Below are positions 1 through 7,620 of a stretch of 32,275 nucleotides of DNA, piece after piece. Every line of letters starts with the position of its first letter. The stretch's first letter is position 1. Below the pieces are notes generated by a model. The model was not told the DNA's origin and ran no database searches. It saw only the letters and a list, made by a program, of their open reading frames with translations. The translations under genes and the position numbers were made by a program. The DNA comes from Dehalococcoidia bacterium (GTDB taxonomy: Bacteria; Chloroflexota; Dehalococcoidia; Tepidiformales; Tepidiformaceae). The stretch lies in assembly GCA_009839725.1 (NCBI GenBank), contig VXPF01000151.1:1-32275 (forward strand). The letters are read 5' to 3'.

Positions 1-33
1 TCGTCGGCAGCGTCATTTGTTTATATGACACAG
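1..33. other. Degraded Nextera Read-1 adapter at the left contig end
   Basis: The first 14 bases, TCGTCGGCAGCGTC, are identical to the start of the Illumina Nextera Read-1 transposase adapter. The following 19 bases match the mosaic-end part with five mismatches (positions 16, 17, 21, 26, 29) and finish in the same GACAG-like end (GACACAG). About 28 of 33 positions agree without a gap. This is library sequence left in the assembly, not genome. Base 34 is therefore the first probable genomic base. Confidence 0.93.
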
Positions 34-99
34 CCCCACGACCGCGCCGAACACCCCCACTCCCAGCCCCAGGAGCACGAGCAGCAGCGCCTCTAGCAC
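34..99 (-). CDS. Possible small membrane protein, cut by the contig edge
   Basis: A GTG at 97-99 (minus strand) is preceded, five bases away, by a perfect GGAGG Shine-Dalgarno sequence at 105-109. It opens a frame reading V-LEALLLVLLGLGVGVFGAVVG, one continuous hydrophobic stretch that looks like a membrane anchor or signal-anchor start. The frame runs into the adapter at base 33, so only about 22 codons are genomic and the rest of the protein is missing. It would be transcribed divergently from the amidohydrolase gene. The function cannot be named. It could also be chance, since GC-rich DNA readily gives Leu/Val/Gly-rich frames; the ribosome-binding site is the main support. Confidence 0.35.
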
Positions 100-214
100 G
101 GACGCCTCCGCAGGCGCGCCGCCTCGTTCCCTTCGCGCCTGCGACCCCTCATGCCCCGAACGATACCCCTGTCACCCCTGCAGCCATTCACCCCACGCGG
201 GCACTGGGGGCGGG

Positions 215-220
215 TAGAAT
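215..220 (+). promoter_or_regulatory. Candidate -10 element of the amidohydrolase gene
   Basis: TAGAAT preceded by GGG lies 47-52 bases upstream of the ATG at 267. The same GGTAnnAT pattern occurs upstream of the binding protein, the monooxygenases and the acyl-CoA synthetase in this window. No convincing -35 box is visible at 17 bases. Confidence 0.35.
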
Positions 221-266
221 CCGCGTTACGTTGAATGCGGTCGGGAACAGCCGGCCAGGGGGAATC

Positions 267-1367
267 ATGGCACCGCGAGTCGTAATCTCCGCCGACAGTC
301 ACACCGAGAGGTTCCTCGACCTCTCCGAGTACATCGAAGCCAGGCACCGCCCCACGATGGATGAGCTCAACAAGCGCGACGAAGAGCGGTTGCAGAAGAT
401 CCTCGCGAACATGCGCGCGCGGGGTCAGGAAACCTCCTACTCCGGCCGCAAGAACACGATGGAAGAGTTCCGCATCACCGTCGACCTCGGTGACCGCATG
501 AACGCCATCACGAGCGATGGTGTCTGCGCCGAGGTCGTCATTGAGCGCGGCGGTTCCCGCTCGACTGACATCGACTTCGTGCGGGCCTGCAACAAGGCCT
601 ACTACCGCTGGTTCGCCGAGCACTTCGCCGACGAGGCGTACCGCTTCATCGGTGTCGCCGCCATCACCATCGCGGAGATGGACAGGGCCCTCGCAGAGCT
701 TCGCGAGGCCCACGATCTCGGCTTCCGCGCCCTCATTCTGCCCGGGTCCCACTACTGGTTCCCCGGCGCCCTCCCCTTCCACGACCGCAGCTACGACCCG
801 CTCTGGGCGCAGGTGCAGGAGATGGGCATGCCCATCCTCTTCCACCCCGGCTTCGGCCGCGAGAACCCCATCCTTGAAGCCGATCCCGATAGCCAGGTCT
901 TCAAGTACGGGCCCCTCACCACGCTGGAGCTTCGCGCTGCCCTCAAGCACTTCCTGCTTGGCGGCATCGCCGAGCGCTTCCCCGAGCTGAACTTCGGCTG
1001 GGTCGAGTCCGGCAGCCTCTGGGTACCGCCCCTGCTCGACGAGTACGACGCGCTGGTCAAGCGCCGCCCCGGCGGCCAGAGCCAGGAGCTGCTCCCCAGC
1101 GAGCTCTTCCGCCGCCAGGGCTTCTGCGCGGGACCGCTCACGAAGTCGGAGGTCGATGCCCGCCACCGTCTCGGCATCGACAACCTCATGTTCGGGACCG
1201 ACTACCCCCATCCCGAGGGCACCTTCCCGAACACGCAGTCGATGATCGACGAGATGTTCGAGGGCGTAAGCGACGAGGAGACCCACAAGATCCTCGCCTC
1301 CAACGCCGCGCGCGTCTTCAACCTCGATATCGGGCGGCTGACCAGCTCGACCGTCGCGGTGGGCTAG
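267..1367 (+). CDS. Amidohydrolase family 2 metal-dependent hydrolase/decarboxylase
   Basis: A 366-aa protein of the amidohydrolase-2 family (the TIM-barrel group of ACMSD and gamma-resorcylate decarboxylase). Members hydrolyse or decarboxylate small ring acids using a mononuclear metal centre. Visible motifs are the N-terminal ISADSHTE (Asp10, His12) in the position of the metal-binding D-x-H, FHPGF in the middle for the barrel histidine, and FGTDYPHPEG near residue 310, whose Asp is the usual catalytic acid. The start at 267 has AGGGGGA four bases upstream; an ATG 36 bases earlier lacks a ribosome-binding site and precedes the conserved N terminus. There is no signal peptide, so it is cytoplasmic. 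The substrate cannot be read from sequence. It is followed by a good intrinsic terminator, so it is probably a single-gene transcript. Confidence 0.88.
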   Translation: MAPRVVISADSHTERFLDLSEYIEARHRPTMDELNKRDEERLQKILANMRARGQETSYSGRKNTMEEFRITVDLGDRMNAITSDGVCAEVVIERGGSRSTDIDFVRACNKAYYRWFAEHFADEAYRFIGVAAITIAEMDRALAELREAHDLGFRALILPGSHYWFPGALPFHDRSYDPLWAQVQEMGMPILFHPGFGRENPILEADPDSQVFKYGPLTTLELRAALKHFLLGGIAERFPELNFGWVESGSLWVPPLLDEYDALVKRRPGGQSQELLPSELFRRQGFCAGPLTKSEVDARHRLGIDNLMFGTDYPHPEGTFPNTQSMIDEMFEGVSDEETHKILASNAARVFNLDIGRLTSSTVAVG

Positions 1368-1390
1368 GGACGCTCCCGCAGCCGGCATCG

Positions 1391-1426
1391 AAGCCCCGGC
1401 CGGAACCGGTCGGGGCTTCTCTTTGT
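1391..1426 (+). terminator. Rho-independent terminator after the amidohydrolase
   Basis: Arms AAGCCCCG (1391-1398) and CGGGGCTT (1411-1418) pair perfectly and continue inward through a G-T pair and CCG/CGG. The stem is followed by CTCTTTG, a short T-rich tail on the plus strand. It sits 24 bases after the amidohydrolase stop and also separates it from the convergent permease gene. Confidence 0.75.
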
Positions 1427-1435
1427 CCCGTGCGA

Positions 1436-2338
1436 TCAGGAGTTGCGGCGGGCGTAGGGGTTGATCGCCGCGTTGATGGCGTCGGCCAGCAGGTTCAGGC
1501 AGAGCAGCAGGAAGGCGAGGATGGCGCCCGGGAAGACCGGATACCACCACGCCCGCTGGAGGTAGGGTCTGCTGTCGTTGACGAGCCCGCCAAGCGATGG
1601 CGTGGGCGCCTGCTCGCCGAGCCCGAAGTACCCCAGGGCCGCTACGATCAGCACCCCGCTCGCGATCGCCAGGGCCACCTGCGTGAGCAGCGGCGGCAGC
1701 GCATTGAGCACGATGTGCCGGAAGATGACCCGGGGCGTGCTAGCTCCCACCACCTGTGCCGCGACCACGTAATCCTTGTTCCGCTCGCCCAGCATCTGGG
1801 CGCGGGCGAGGCGCGTGAACCCGGGGATGGCGAAGACGACGATAGCGACCCCGATGTTCTCGAGGCCCTGGCCCAGGATCGTGAGGATGGCGAACGCGAT
1901 GAGCAGGCCGGGGAAGGCCAGGAGCGCGTCCACCAGGCGCATCACCACCGCATCCGCCCACCCCCTGACGAACCCGACGGTGAACCCTGTGATGGTTCCC
2001 AGCACGGCGCCCGTCAACACCGAAAGGAAGCTCAAGGTGAGCGCGGTCTGAAGCCCGTGCAGGTTCCGGGAAAAGAGATCGCGCCGCAGCTCGTCCGTGC
2101 CGAACGGGTGGTTCCAGGAAGGCGACAGGAGCCTCGCGGAGGCGTCCTGGTCGATTGGGTCGTGCCAGGCGATGAGCGGGGCCGCGACGGCCGCGATGAC
2201 GATGATGAGCAGCCCGCCAACCGCGACCGCGCCCTGCGGGTTGCGGAGCAGGCGGCGCATGGTGTCGGCCCACATCGAATGGCTGACGCGCGACCTGAAC
2301 GTGGTGAGCCCCTCCTGGTCGGTCGCCGCAACGCTCAT
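1436..2338 (-). CDS. ABC transporter permease, DppC/OppC type
   Basis: A 300-aa inner-membrane permease of the peptide/nickel (Dpp/Opp) ABC family. It has the family's N-terminal helix after a short cytoplasmic leader (MRRLLRNPQGAVAVGGLLII), the 'WHDPIDQDASARLLSPSWNHPFGTD' type periplasmic stretch (residues about 75-100), several hydrophobic helices, and an EAA-type coupling loop (VVGASTPRVIFRHIVLNALP) that would contact the ATPase. The length is normal. Its ATG overlaps the stop of the upstream DppB-type gene by four bases (ATGA), so the two are translationally coupled and probably form a heterodimeric channel. The ATPase subunits normally encoded next are absent. The transported solute is unknown; family members carry peptides, but also sugars and other oligomers in environmental bacteria. 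Confidence 0.9.
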   Translation of the reverse strand: MSVAATDQEGLTTFRSRVSHSMWADTMRRLLRNPQGAVAVGGLLIIVIAAVAAPLIAWHDPIDQDASARLLSPSWNHPFGTDELRRDLFSRNLHGLQTALTLSFLSVLTGAVLGTITGFTVGFVRGWADAVVMRLVDALLAFPGLLIAFAILTILGQGLENIGVAIVVFAIPGFTRLARAQMLGERNKDYVVAAQVVGASTPRVIFRHIVLNALPPLLTQVALAIASGVLIVAALGYFGLGEQAPTPSLGGLVNDSRPYLQRAWWYPVFPGAILAFLLLCLNLLADAINAAINPYARRNS

Positions 2339-3279
2339 CGCACCCTCACCCTCGGGTCAACGAACCCGTAGATGATGTCGGCCAGCAGGTTCGCGGTCAC
2401 AAAGACGACGACGAGGAGGACCAGCACGCTCTGCACCACGAGGTAGTCCAGTCGCTGGATCGCTTCGACCACCACCCGCCCAAGCCCCGGCCGCGTGAAG
2501 ACCGCCTCGATGATCACGACCCCGGTCAACAGCTCACCCACCTGCAGCGCCATGATGGTGATCACGGGAATGAGCGAGTTGCGGAGCGCGTGTCGCACGA
2601 TCACCGTGCTCTCTCCGAGTCCTTTCGCTCTCGCCGTGCGAACGAAATCCTGGCTGATGACGTCGGTAATCGTGGTCCGTGTGTATCGCGCGATCACCGC
2701 GCTGATCGGCAGCGCCAGCGCGACCACGGGCAAGGCGAGGTGGTGCAGCGAGTCCACCGGGTCGTCGAGGAACGACACGCGGCCGAGGGAGGGGAACCAA
2801 CTGAGCTCCGCCGCGAAGATCCAGAGCAGGATGATGCCGCTCACGAAGCTGGGGACGCCCACCGCCACCATGGTGTAGCCCGAGAGCATCCAGTCCCACA
2901 CGCTTCGCGGCTTCACGCCGCCCAGGATGCCGAGAGGAATCCCGAGCAGGATGGCCACGATGTAGGCCGCGATTCCCAGTTCCAGCGTGGAGGGAAAGTT
3001 GATGGAGAACAGGCGGCTCACGCTCAGGCCGGTGTGGAACGAGTAGCCGAAGTCCCCCTGCACCAGGTCGCCCAGCCAGCGGATGTACTGCTCGGGCCAG
3101 CTGTCGTGCAGGCCCAGCTGGTCCCGGATGGCGTAGAGGTCCTCCGCCGTCGCTTCTTCGCCCGCGATCACCAGCGCGGGGTCCCCCGGAATGATCCGCA
3201 GCACCATGAACGCGATGACCGTGCCCAGGAACAGGATGGGTATCGTCTGCACCACCCGGTTCACGATGAACGGAGCCAT
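2335..3279 (-). CDS. ABC transporter permease, DppB/OppB type
   Basis: A 314-aa inner-membrane permease. The N terminus MAPFIVNRVVQTIPILFL, followed by MVLRIIPGDPA, is the signature of the DppB subfamily. A periplasmic domain with the usual DQLGLHDSWPEQYIRWLGDL segment and 'GDFGYSFHTG' follows, then five hydrophobic helices and the EAA loop ARAKGLGESTVIVRHALRNS. The start at 3279 matches the family N terminus; the open frame extends 24 codons further but that part is Arg-rich and not conserved. It overlaps the DppC-type gene by four bases. It is divergent from the solute-binding protein across a 241-base gap, so one regulatory region could serve both sides. Confidence 0.9.
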   Translation of the reverse strand: MAPFIVNRVVQTIPILFLGTVIAFMVLRIIPGDPALVIAGEEATAEDLYAIRDQLGLHDSWPEQYIRWLGDLVQGDFGYSFHTGLSVSRLFSINFPSTLELGIAAYIVAILLGIPLGILGGVKPRSVWDWMLSGYTMVAVGVPSFVSGIILLWIFAAELSWFPSLGRVSFLDDPVDSLHHLALPVVALALPISAVIARYTRTTITDVISQDFVRTARAKGLGESTVIVRHALRNSLIPVITIMALQVGELLTGVVIIEAVFTRPGLGRVVVEAIQRLDYLVVQSVLVLLVVVFVTANLLADIIYGFVDPRVRVR

Positions 3280-3520
3280 GGTCCTCGCTCTCCGGCCAGG
3301 GTTTCTGGCGCTCCACGGGGCGCCCGATCGCGCCGTGAGCATACACAGCACGGGGCCCGGCGGGTCCGCACGTTGTGGGGCGATAGCAGCGCCCCCGAGC
3401 CATGCCGGAGGGGTATAGTACCGGCCACGCGTCAGGGGCAGCGCAGCCGGGCTTCATTCGGGAGTCCCCACCTTGGCTGGCGCCGCGACACACGACAGCG
3501 ACCACGAGGGAGGTTCCCCA
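3280..3520. promoter_or_regulatory. Divergent intergenic region, permeases / binding protein
   Basis: This non-coding gap separates the permease pair (leftward) from the binding protein (rightward). TATAGT at 3414-3419, preceded by GGG, is a candidate -10 for the binding-protein gene, which would give a leader of roughly 95 bases. GAGGGAGG at 3506-3513 is its ribosome-binding site. I see no clear -35 box, operator palindrome or riboswitch fold, and no distinct promoter for the leftward genes. Confidence 0.4.
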
Positions 3521-5245
3521 ATGACTTCGACCTGGAAGAAGCCCATCTCGCGCCGGCAGATGCTTGCCGGATCAGGACTTGCCGGCGGCGCGGGCGTCAC
3601 CGCCGCCCTCGGCGGTTGCGGCGACGACGACGACGACGACGCCCCCGAGCCCACTGAGGCTCCACCCGAGGCGACCGAGGCCCCCGCGGAAGCGACCGAG
3701 GCTCCCGCTGAGGCGACCGAGGCTCCCGCCGAGGCAACCGAGGCCCCCGCCGAGGCGACCGAGGCGGCCACCCCCGCCCCCACCGAGGCCCCCGAGACCG
3801 GCCCGAAGCAGGGCGGCACCCTCCGCTACGCCGTCCAGGGCGACCTCCTGTTGAACCAGGGCGCTCCCTTCACCCGTGCGCAGGGCATCCCCCTCCTCGT
3901 CTTCGAGACCCTCATTCGCTACGAGGACTCACCCGCGCCTTCGTTGGTCCTCCTCGACCAGTACGAGGTGTCCGAGGACTTCACCACGGTCACCATGCGG
4001 CTCAAGGACAACGCCGTCTTCCACGATGGCTCGCCCGTCACACCCGACGATGTCTTCTTCGGGATCGATGCGATCACCAACCCCGACAAGTACGGCTTCA
4101 GCTTCCGCGGGCAGCTGCTGGCCTTCGCCTCCCTCGTGACCAGCATGGAGGCCGTCGACGAGCGCACGATGGTGTTCTCCTTCGGCACCACGCTCACGAA
4201 CATCAACGACTTCTTCGCCCAGTTCCCCGTCACGAAGAAGGACACCTACGCCGAGCTCCAGAGCGGCGACAACATCCAGGGCACCGGGCCCTACATGATG
4301 GACTCCTGGACCCCGGGCGTCGGCTATGAGCTGGCGCCGAACCCCAACTGGCACGACCCCAACGGCCCCTATCTCGATTCGGTGAGGGTGATCCAGTTCG
4401 CCGATGCCGAGGCCGTGGGCCAGGCCTACGATGCCGACGACATCGACATCGCCACGAGCGTCAGCCCCCTCTTCGCCAAGGCGCATGAGGACGACGTCCG
4501 GCTGGAGGCGAAGTGGGGCATCGTCTACGTCGGCCTCAACGTCACCAACCCCCTCTTCGAGGACAAGCGCGTCCGCCAGGCGCTCTTCTTCGCCATCGAC
4601 CGCGATCGCATCGTGAACGAGCTGATGGAAGGCCTGGTGGAGCTGACGACCCAGCCGTGGGATCCCGGCAGCCCCGCCTTCGACCCCGACCTCGAGCAGC
4701 CCTTCTACGACCCCGATCGGGCGAGGGCGCTCCTGGAGGAGGCAGGGTTCAGCCAGACCGAACCCATCACCTTCGATCACTACGCCAACCACCCCGTGGT
4801 GGGCGCCCAGCTCGCCTCCCTCATCAAGGACAACTTCGCCGACGTGGGAGTCGAGATCGAGCTGGTCGGTCACCAGATCCCCGACATGAACCAGAAGCTC
4901 TTCCAGCGAGACTTCGAGGCGGGCTGGTTCCTCATGACGGGCTTCTCGCCGTTCTCGCCGGTCACCGTCATCACCCAGCCGTTGCCCTTCCAGGACAACA
5001 ACCCCAGCAAGTACACCAGCGAGACGTTCCTGGACATCAGGGCGAAGCTCAAGACCCTCGATCCGTTCTCGGAGGAGGCGTTGGTGCAGTACGACCGCTT
5101 CAACGAGCTCTTCCACGACGACCCCTGGCTCCTCCCCTGTGCGCCCTTCCGCGCCATGAACGTCGTGAAGCCGCGCGTTCAGGGGTACAAGAGCTTCATC
5201 GAGCCGCGCACCTACCTCGGGTACGTCTGGCTCGACGACGCCTAG
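3521..5245 (+). CDS. ABC transporter solute-binding lipoprotein, family 5
   Basis: A 574-aa extracytoplasmic binding protein of the peptide/nickel family (SBP_bac_5). The N terminus carries SRRQML, a twin-arginine-like motif, a hydrophobic segment and the lipobox LGGC with Cys33 as the lipid anchor. Residues 35-40 are six aspartates, followed by a Glu/Ala/Pro/Thr linker (to about residue 96) built from EAPAEAT heptads. The folded part starts at GGTLRYAVQGD and shows the family hallmarks FHDGSPVTPDDV (about 165-180) and VRQALFFAIDRDRIVNELM (about 350). It feeds a Dpp/Opp-type permease, presumably the divergent pair. The start at 3521 follows a strong GAGGGAGG; an upstream in-frame ATG has none. 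Linkers of this composition are typical of Chloroflexota lipoproteins. The ligand is not predictable; the adjacent sulfatase hints at a sulfated solute. Confidence 0.92.
   Translation: MTSTWKKPISRRQMLAGSGLAGGAGVTAALGGCGDDDDDDAPEPTEAPPEATEAPAEATEAPAEATEAPAEATEAPAEATEAATPAPTEAPETGPKQGGTLRYAVQGDLLLNQGAPFTRAQGIPLLVFETLIRYEDSPAPSLVLLDQYEVSEDFTTVTMRLKDNAVFHDGSPVTPDDVFFGIDAITNPDKYGFSFRGQLLAFASLVTSMEAVDERTMVFSFGTTLTNINDFFAQFPVTKKDTYAELQSGDNIQGTGPYMMDSWTPGVGYELAPNPNWHDPNGPYLDSVRVIQFADAEAVGQAYDADDIDIATSVSPLFAKAHEDDVRLEAKWGIVYVGLNVTNPLFEDKRVRQALFFAIDRDRIVNELMEGLVELTTQPWDPGSPAFDPDLEQPFYDPDRARALLEEAGFSQTEPITFDHYANHPVVGAQLASLIKDNFADVGVEIELVGHQIPDMNQKLFQRDFEAGWFLMTGFSPFSPVTVITQPLPFQDNNPSKYTSETFLDIRAKLKTLDPFSEEALVQYDRFNELFHDDPWLLPCAPFRAMNVVKPRVQGYKSFIEPRTYLGYVWLDDA
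3668..3766 (+). repeat. 21-bp tandem repeat encoding an EATEAPA linker
   Basis: About 4.7 copies of a 21-base unit (units begin at 3668, 3689, 3710, 3731, 3752) encode Glu-Ala-Thr-Glu-Ala-Pro-Ala. Copies differ almost only at third codon positions. The repeat forms the flexible tether between the lipid anchor and the binding domain of the solute-binding protein. Copy number could vary between strains. Confidence 0.85.
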
Positions 5246-5280
5246 GGCGCGGCCCCGGGCAACTGCATCCGTTCCGTCAC

Positions 5281-5310
5281 GCCGCCGACCGGTCAAGCAC
5301 CGGCGGCGGC
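5281..5310 (+). promoter_or_regulatory. Strong intercistronic hairpin, binding protein / sulfatase
   Basis: GCCGCCG (5281-5287) and CCGGT (5289-5293) pair with ACCGG (5299-5303) and CGGCGGC (5304-5310): a 12-bp stem with one bulged A and a five-base loop. No T-run follows, so it is more likely a transcript-stabilising or attenuating structure that lets the binding protein be made in excess of the downstream sulfatase than a full terminator. Confidence 0.45.
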
Positions 5311-5369
5311 GCGGCGATCGAGGAACCTGACCCGTTGGGCGTGCTCGCCGCACGCCCGGAGGAGGAACC

Positions 5370-7607
5370 ATGCCTGACGCCGCCGAATACGCCGGCCACG
5401 CCAGCCTCGAGGCTTCCGAGTTCTCCGGGCTCTGGCCCGAACGACCCGACCTGCAGGGCGCCCCCAACGTCGTCTACATCGTGCTCGACGATGTCGGCTT
5501 CGCCCAGTTCGGCTGCTATGGCTCCACCATCGATACGCCGAACATGGACCGCCTCGCGGCCAATGGCCTGCGCTACACCAACTACCACACCACTACCCTC
5601 TGCTCCCCCTCGCGTGCGTGCCTCCTCACCGGCCGGAACCACCACACCGTTGGCATGCGCTCCGTCTCCAACTGGGCGCGCGCCTACCCCAACGGCCGCG
5701 GCGCCATCACCGACCGCGCGGCAACCATCCCCCAGCTGCTCAGGGACCGCGGCTTCTCCACCTTCGCGGTCGGAAAGTGGCACCTCGCCCCCATGTCGGA
5801 GACCTCCGCGGCGGGCCCGTTCGACCACTGGCCCCTGCAGAAAGGCTTCGACCGCTACTACGGGTTCCTCGACGCTCTTACCGACCAGTTCGCCCCCGAG
5901 CTCACCTACGACAACCACCGCATCCCCACCCCCGACACCCCGGACTACCACGTCAGCGAAGACATGATCGACCGCGCCATCGAGTTCATCCGCGACCAGA
6001 AGGCCATCTACGAGGAGAAGCCGTACTTCCTCTACGTCGCCTTCGGCGCCTGCCACGACCCCCACCAGGCTCCCCCGGAGTACCTGGAAAAGTACCGCGG
6101 CCGTTTCGACCAGGGGTACGAGGTGGCCCGCGAGGAGTGGTTCGAGCGACAGAAGGCGATGGGCATCGTGCCCGAGGACACGGTCCTGCCCCCGAGCAAC
6201 CCCAACGTCCCCCCCTGGGACAGCCTCACGCCGGACCAGCAGCTCGTCGCCAACCGCCTGCAGGAAGCCTTCGCCGCCATGCTCGACCACACCGACGTCC
6301 AGATCGGCCGCCTCCTCGAATACATCGAGCAGACCGGCCAGCTCGACAACACGCTCATCGTCCTGACCTCCGATAACGGCGCCAGCGATGCCGGCGGCCC
6401 CCTCGGAACGGTCAACTGGCTGCGGGGCATGAACGGGCTCGAAACCGAGTCCTACAACCTCGAGAACGTGGACGAGATCGGCGGTCCCCGGTCGCACACA
6501 AACTATCCGTCCGGTTGGGCGCAGGCCGGGAACACCCCGCTGCGCTGGTACAAGCAGTTCCTGCATGCAGGCGGGATCCGCGCCCCCCTCGTCTTCCACT
6601 GGCCGGACCGCATCGAGGAGGGTGGTCTCCGCCACCAGTTCCACCACGTCACCGACGTGACCCCTACCGTCCTCGATCTCCTCGGCATTGAGGCCCCGGC
6701 CGTCTTCGAGGGCATCCCCCAGCTTCCCGTCGCCGGCGAGAGCATGGCCTACACCTTCGAGGAGCCCGATGCCCCCACCCGCAAGGTCACCCAGCACTTC
6801 GAGCTCAACGGCCATCGCTCAATCTGGCACCAGGGCTGGAAGGCCGTCACCCTCCACACGGTCGGCGACGACTTTCAGACCGAGCCCTGGGAGCTCTACC
6901 ACCTCGACGAGGACTACTCCGAGAGCTACGACCTCGCCCAGGAGGAACCCGAGCGGCTGCAGGAGCTCATCGCCCGCTGGTGGGCGGAAGCCGGTCTGCA
7001 CGGCGTCCTTCCCCTCGAACAGGGCGGCCCCGCCTCCTCCTTCCACAAAGTTCCCCCCGGCAGCCCCCAGGACCGCACCACGTTCACCTATTCGCAGGGC
7101 ATGGCCCATGTCCCAACCGTCGCTGCTGTCGACGTGCGCAACCGCTCGCACCGCATCCGCGCCGACATCGTCCGCGAGGGCGCGGGCGAGGGGGTCATCC
7201 TCGCCCACGGCGGGTATGCCGGCGGCTACGCCCTCTACGTGCGCGACAACCGCCTCGTCTACGAGCAGAACTGTGGCGACGACCACACACGCATCATCAG
7301 CGGCGAGGACCTCCCCACCCGCGCCTCCGTCGAGTTCTCCTTCACGAAGACGGGTGAAAACCGCGGCGTCGGCGTCCTCACCGTGGATGGCCGCGAAGCC
7401 GCCCGTGGCGACCTTCCGCACATGCTCGGCGGTCTCTTCACGATCGAGGGCCTTGACGTGGGTCAGGACACGGCTACGCCGGTGAGTGACCAGTACGAGG
7501 CGCCCTTCCCCTTCTCCGGCGCCATCGAGTCCATCGTCGTCGAAGTCGATGACGACCAGTTCCTCGACCCCGCACAGCTCGCCGAGGCGGAGGAAGCCCA
7601 GCAGTAG
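5370..7607 (+). CDS. Type I (formylglycine-dependent) sulfatase, large arylsulfatase-like
   Basis: A 745-aa sulfatase that hydrolyses sulfate esters. The catalytic signature CSPSR (Cys78-Arg82) would be converted to formylglycine by a maturase. VYIVLDDVG (Asp40, Asp41) supplies calcium ligands, VGKWHLAP holds the active-site Lys/His pair, and LTSDNGA the later metal-binding Asp/Asn. The sulfatase domain ends near residue 540; about 200 C-terminal residues form a beta-rich domain (from VRNRSHRIRADIV) seen in long arylsulfatase-like members. No signal peptide is visible, so it appears cytoplasmic, unlike many secreted sulfatases. The ATG at 5370 follows GGAGGAGG with ideal spacing. It lies 124 bases behind the binding-protein gene in the same direction, separated by a strong hairpin. 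Whether it acts on imported sulfated compounds is inference. No formylglycine-generating enzyme is in the window. Confidence 0.93.
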   Translation: MPDAAEYAGHASLEASEFSGLWPERPDLQGAPNVVYIVLDDVGFAQFGCYGSTIDTPNMDRLAANGLRYTNYHTTTLCSPSRACLLTGRNHHTVGMRSVSNWARAYPNGRGAITDRAATIPQLLRDRGFSTFAVGKWHLAPMSETSAAGPFDHWPLQKGFDRYYGFLDALTDQFAPELTYDNHRIPTPDTPDYHVSEDMIDRAIEFIRDQKAIYEEKPYFLYVAFGACHDPHQAPPEYLEKYRGRFDQGYEVAREEWFERQKAMGIVPEDTVLPPSNPNVPPWDSLTPDQQLVANRLQEAFAAMLDHTDVQIGRLLEYIEQTGQLDNTLIVLTSDNGASDAGGPLGTVNWLRGMNGLETESYNLENVDEIGGPRSHTNYPSGWAQAGNTPLRWYKQFLHAGGIRAPLVFHWPDRIEEGGLRHQFHHVTDVTPTVLDLLGIEAPAVFEGIPQLPVAGESMAYTFEEPDAPTRKVTQHFELNGHRSIWHQGWKAVTLHTVGDDFQTEPWELYHLDEDYSESYDLAQEEPERLQELIARWWAEAGLHGVLPLEQGGPASSFHKVPPGSPQDRTTFTYSQGMAHVPTVAAVDVRNRSHRIRADIVREGAGEGVILAHGGYAGGYALYVRDNRLVYEQNCGDDHTRIISGEDLPTRASVEFSFTKTGENRGVGVLTVDGREAARGDLPHMLGGLFTIEGLDVGQDTATPVSDQYEAPFPFSGAIESIVVEVDDDQFLDPAQLAEAEEAQQ

Positions 7608-7620
7608 CCCTCTGGCTCTG

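Noticed and set aside
93-1550. Minus-strand 485-codon frame over the amidohydrolase
   Set aside because: Antisense shadow with no recognisable motif; the plus-strand gene has family motifs, a ribosome-binding site and a terminator.
3668-3766. Regular repeats that might be a CRISPR array
   Set aside because: Units are contiguous, in frame and without spacers, and encode the protein linker; no cas genes are present.
3929-5467. Long minus-strand frame opposite the binding protein
   Set aside because: Antisense shadow: charged, repetitive composition, no conserved motif, and it ends in a non-coding gap.
7608-7620. Bidirectional terminator between sulfatase and macroglobulin genes
   Set aside because: AGTAG/CTACT and AGCAG/CTGCT pairings exist but are only five bases long with large loops, and no T-run follows.
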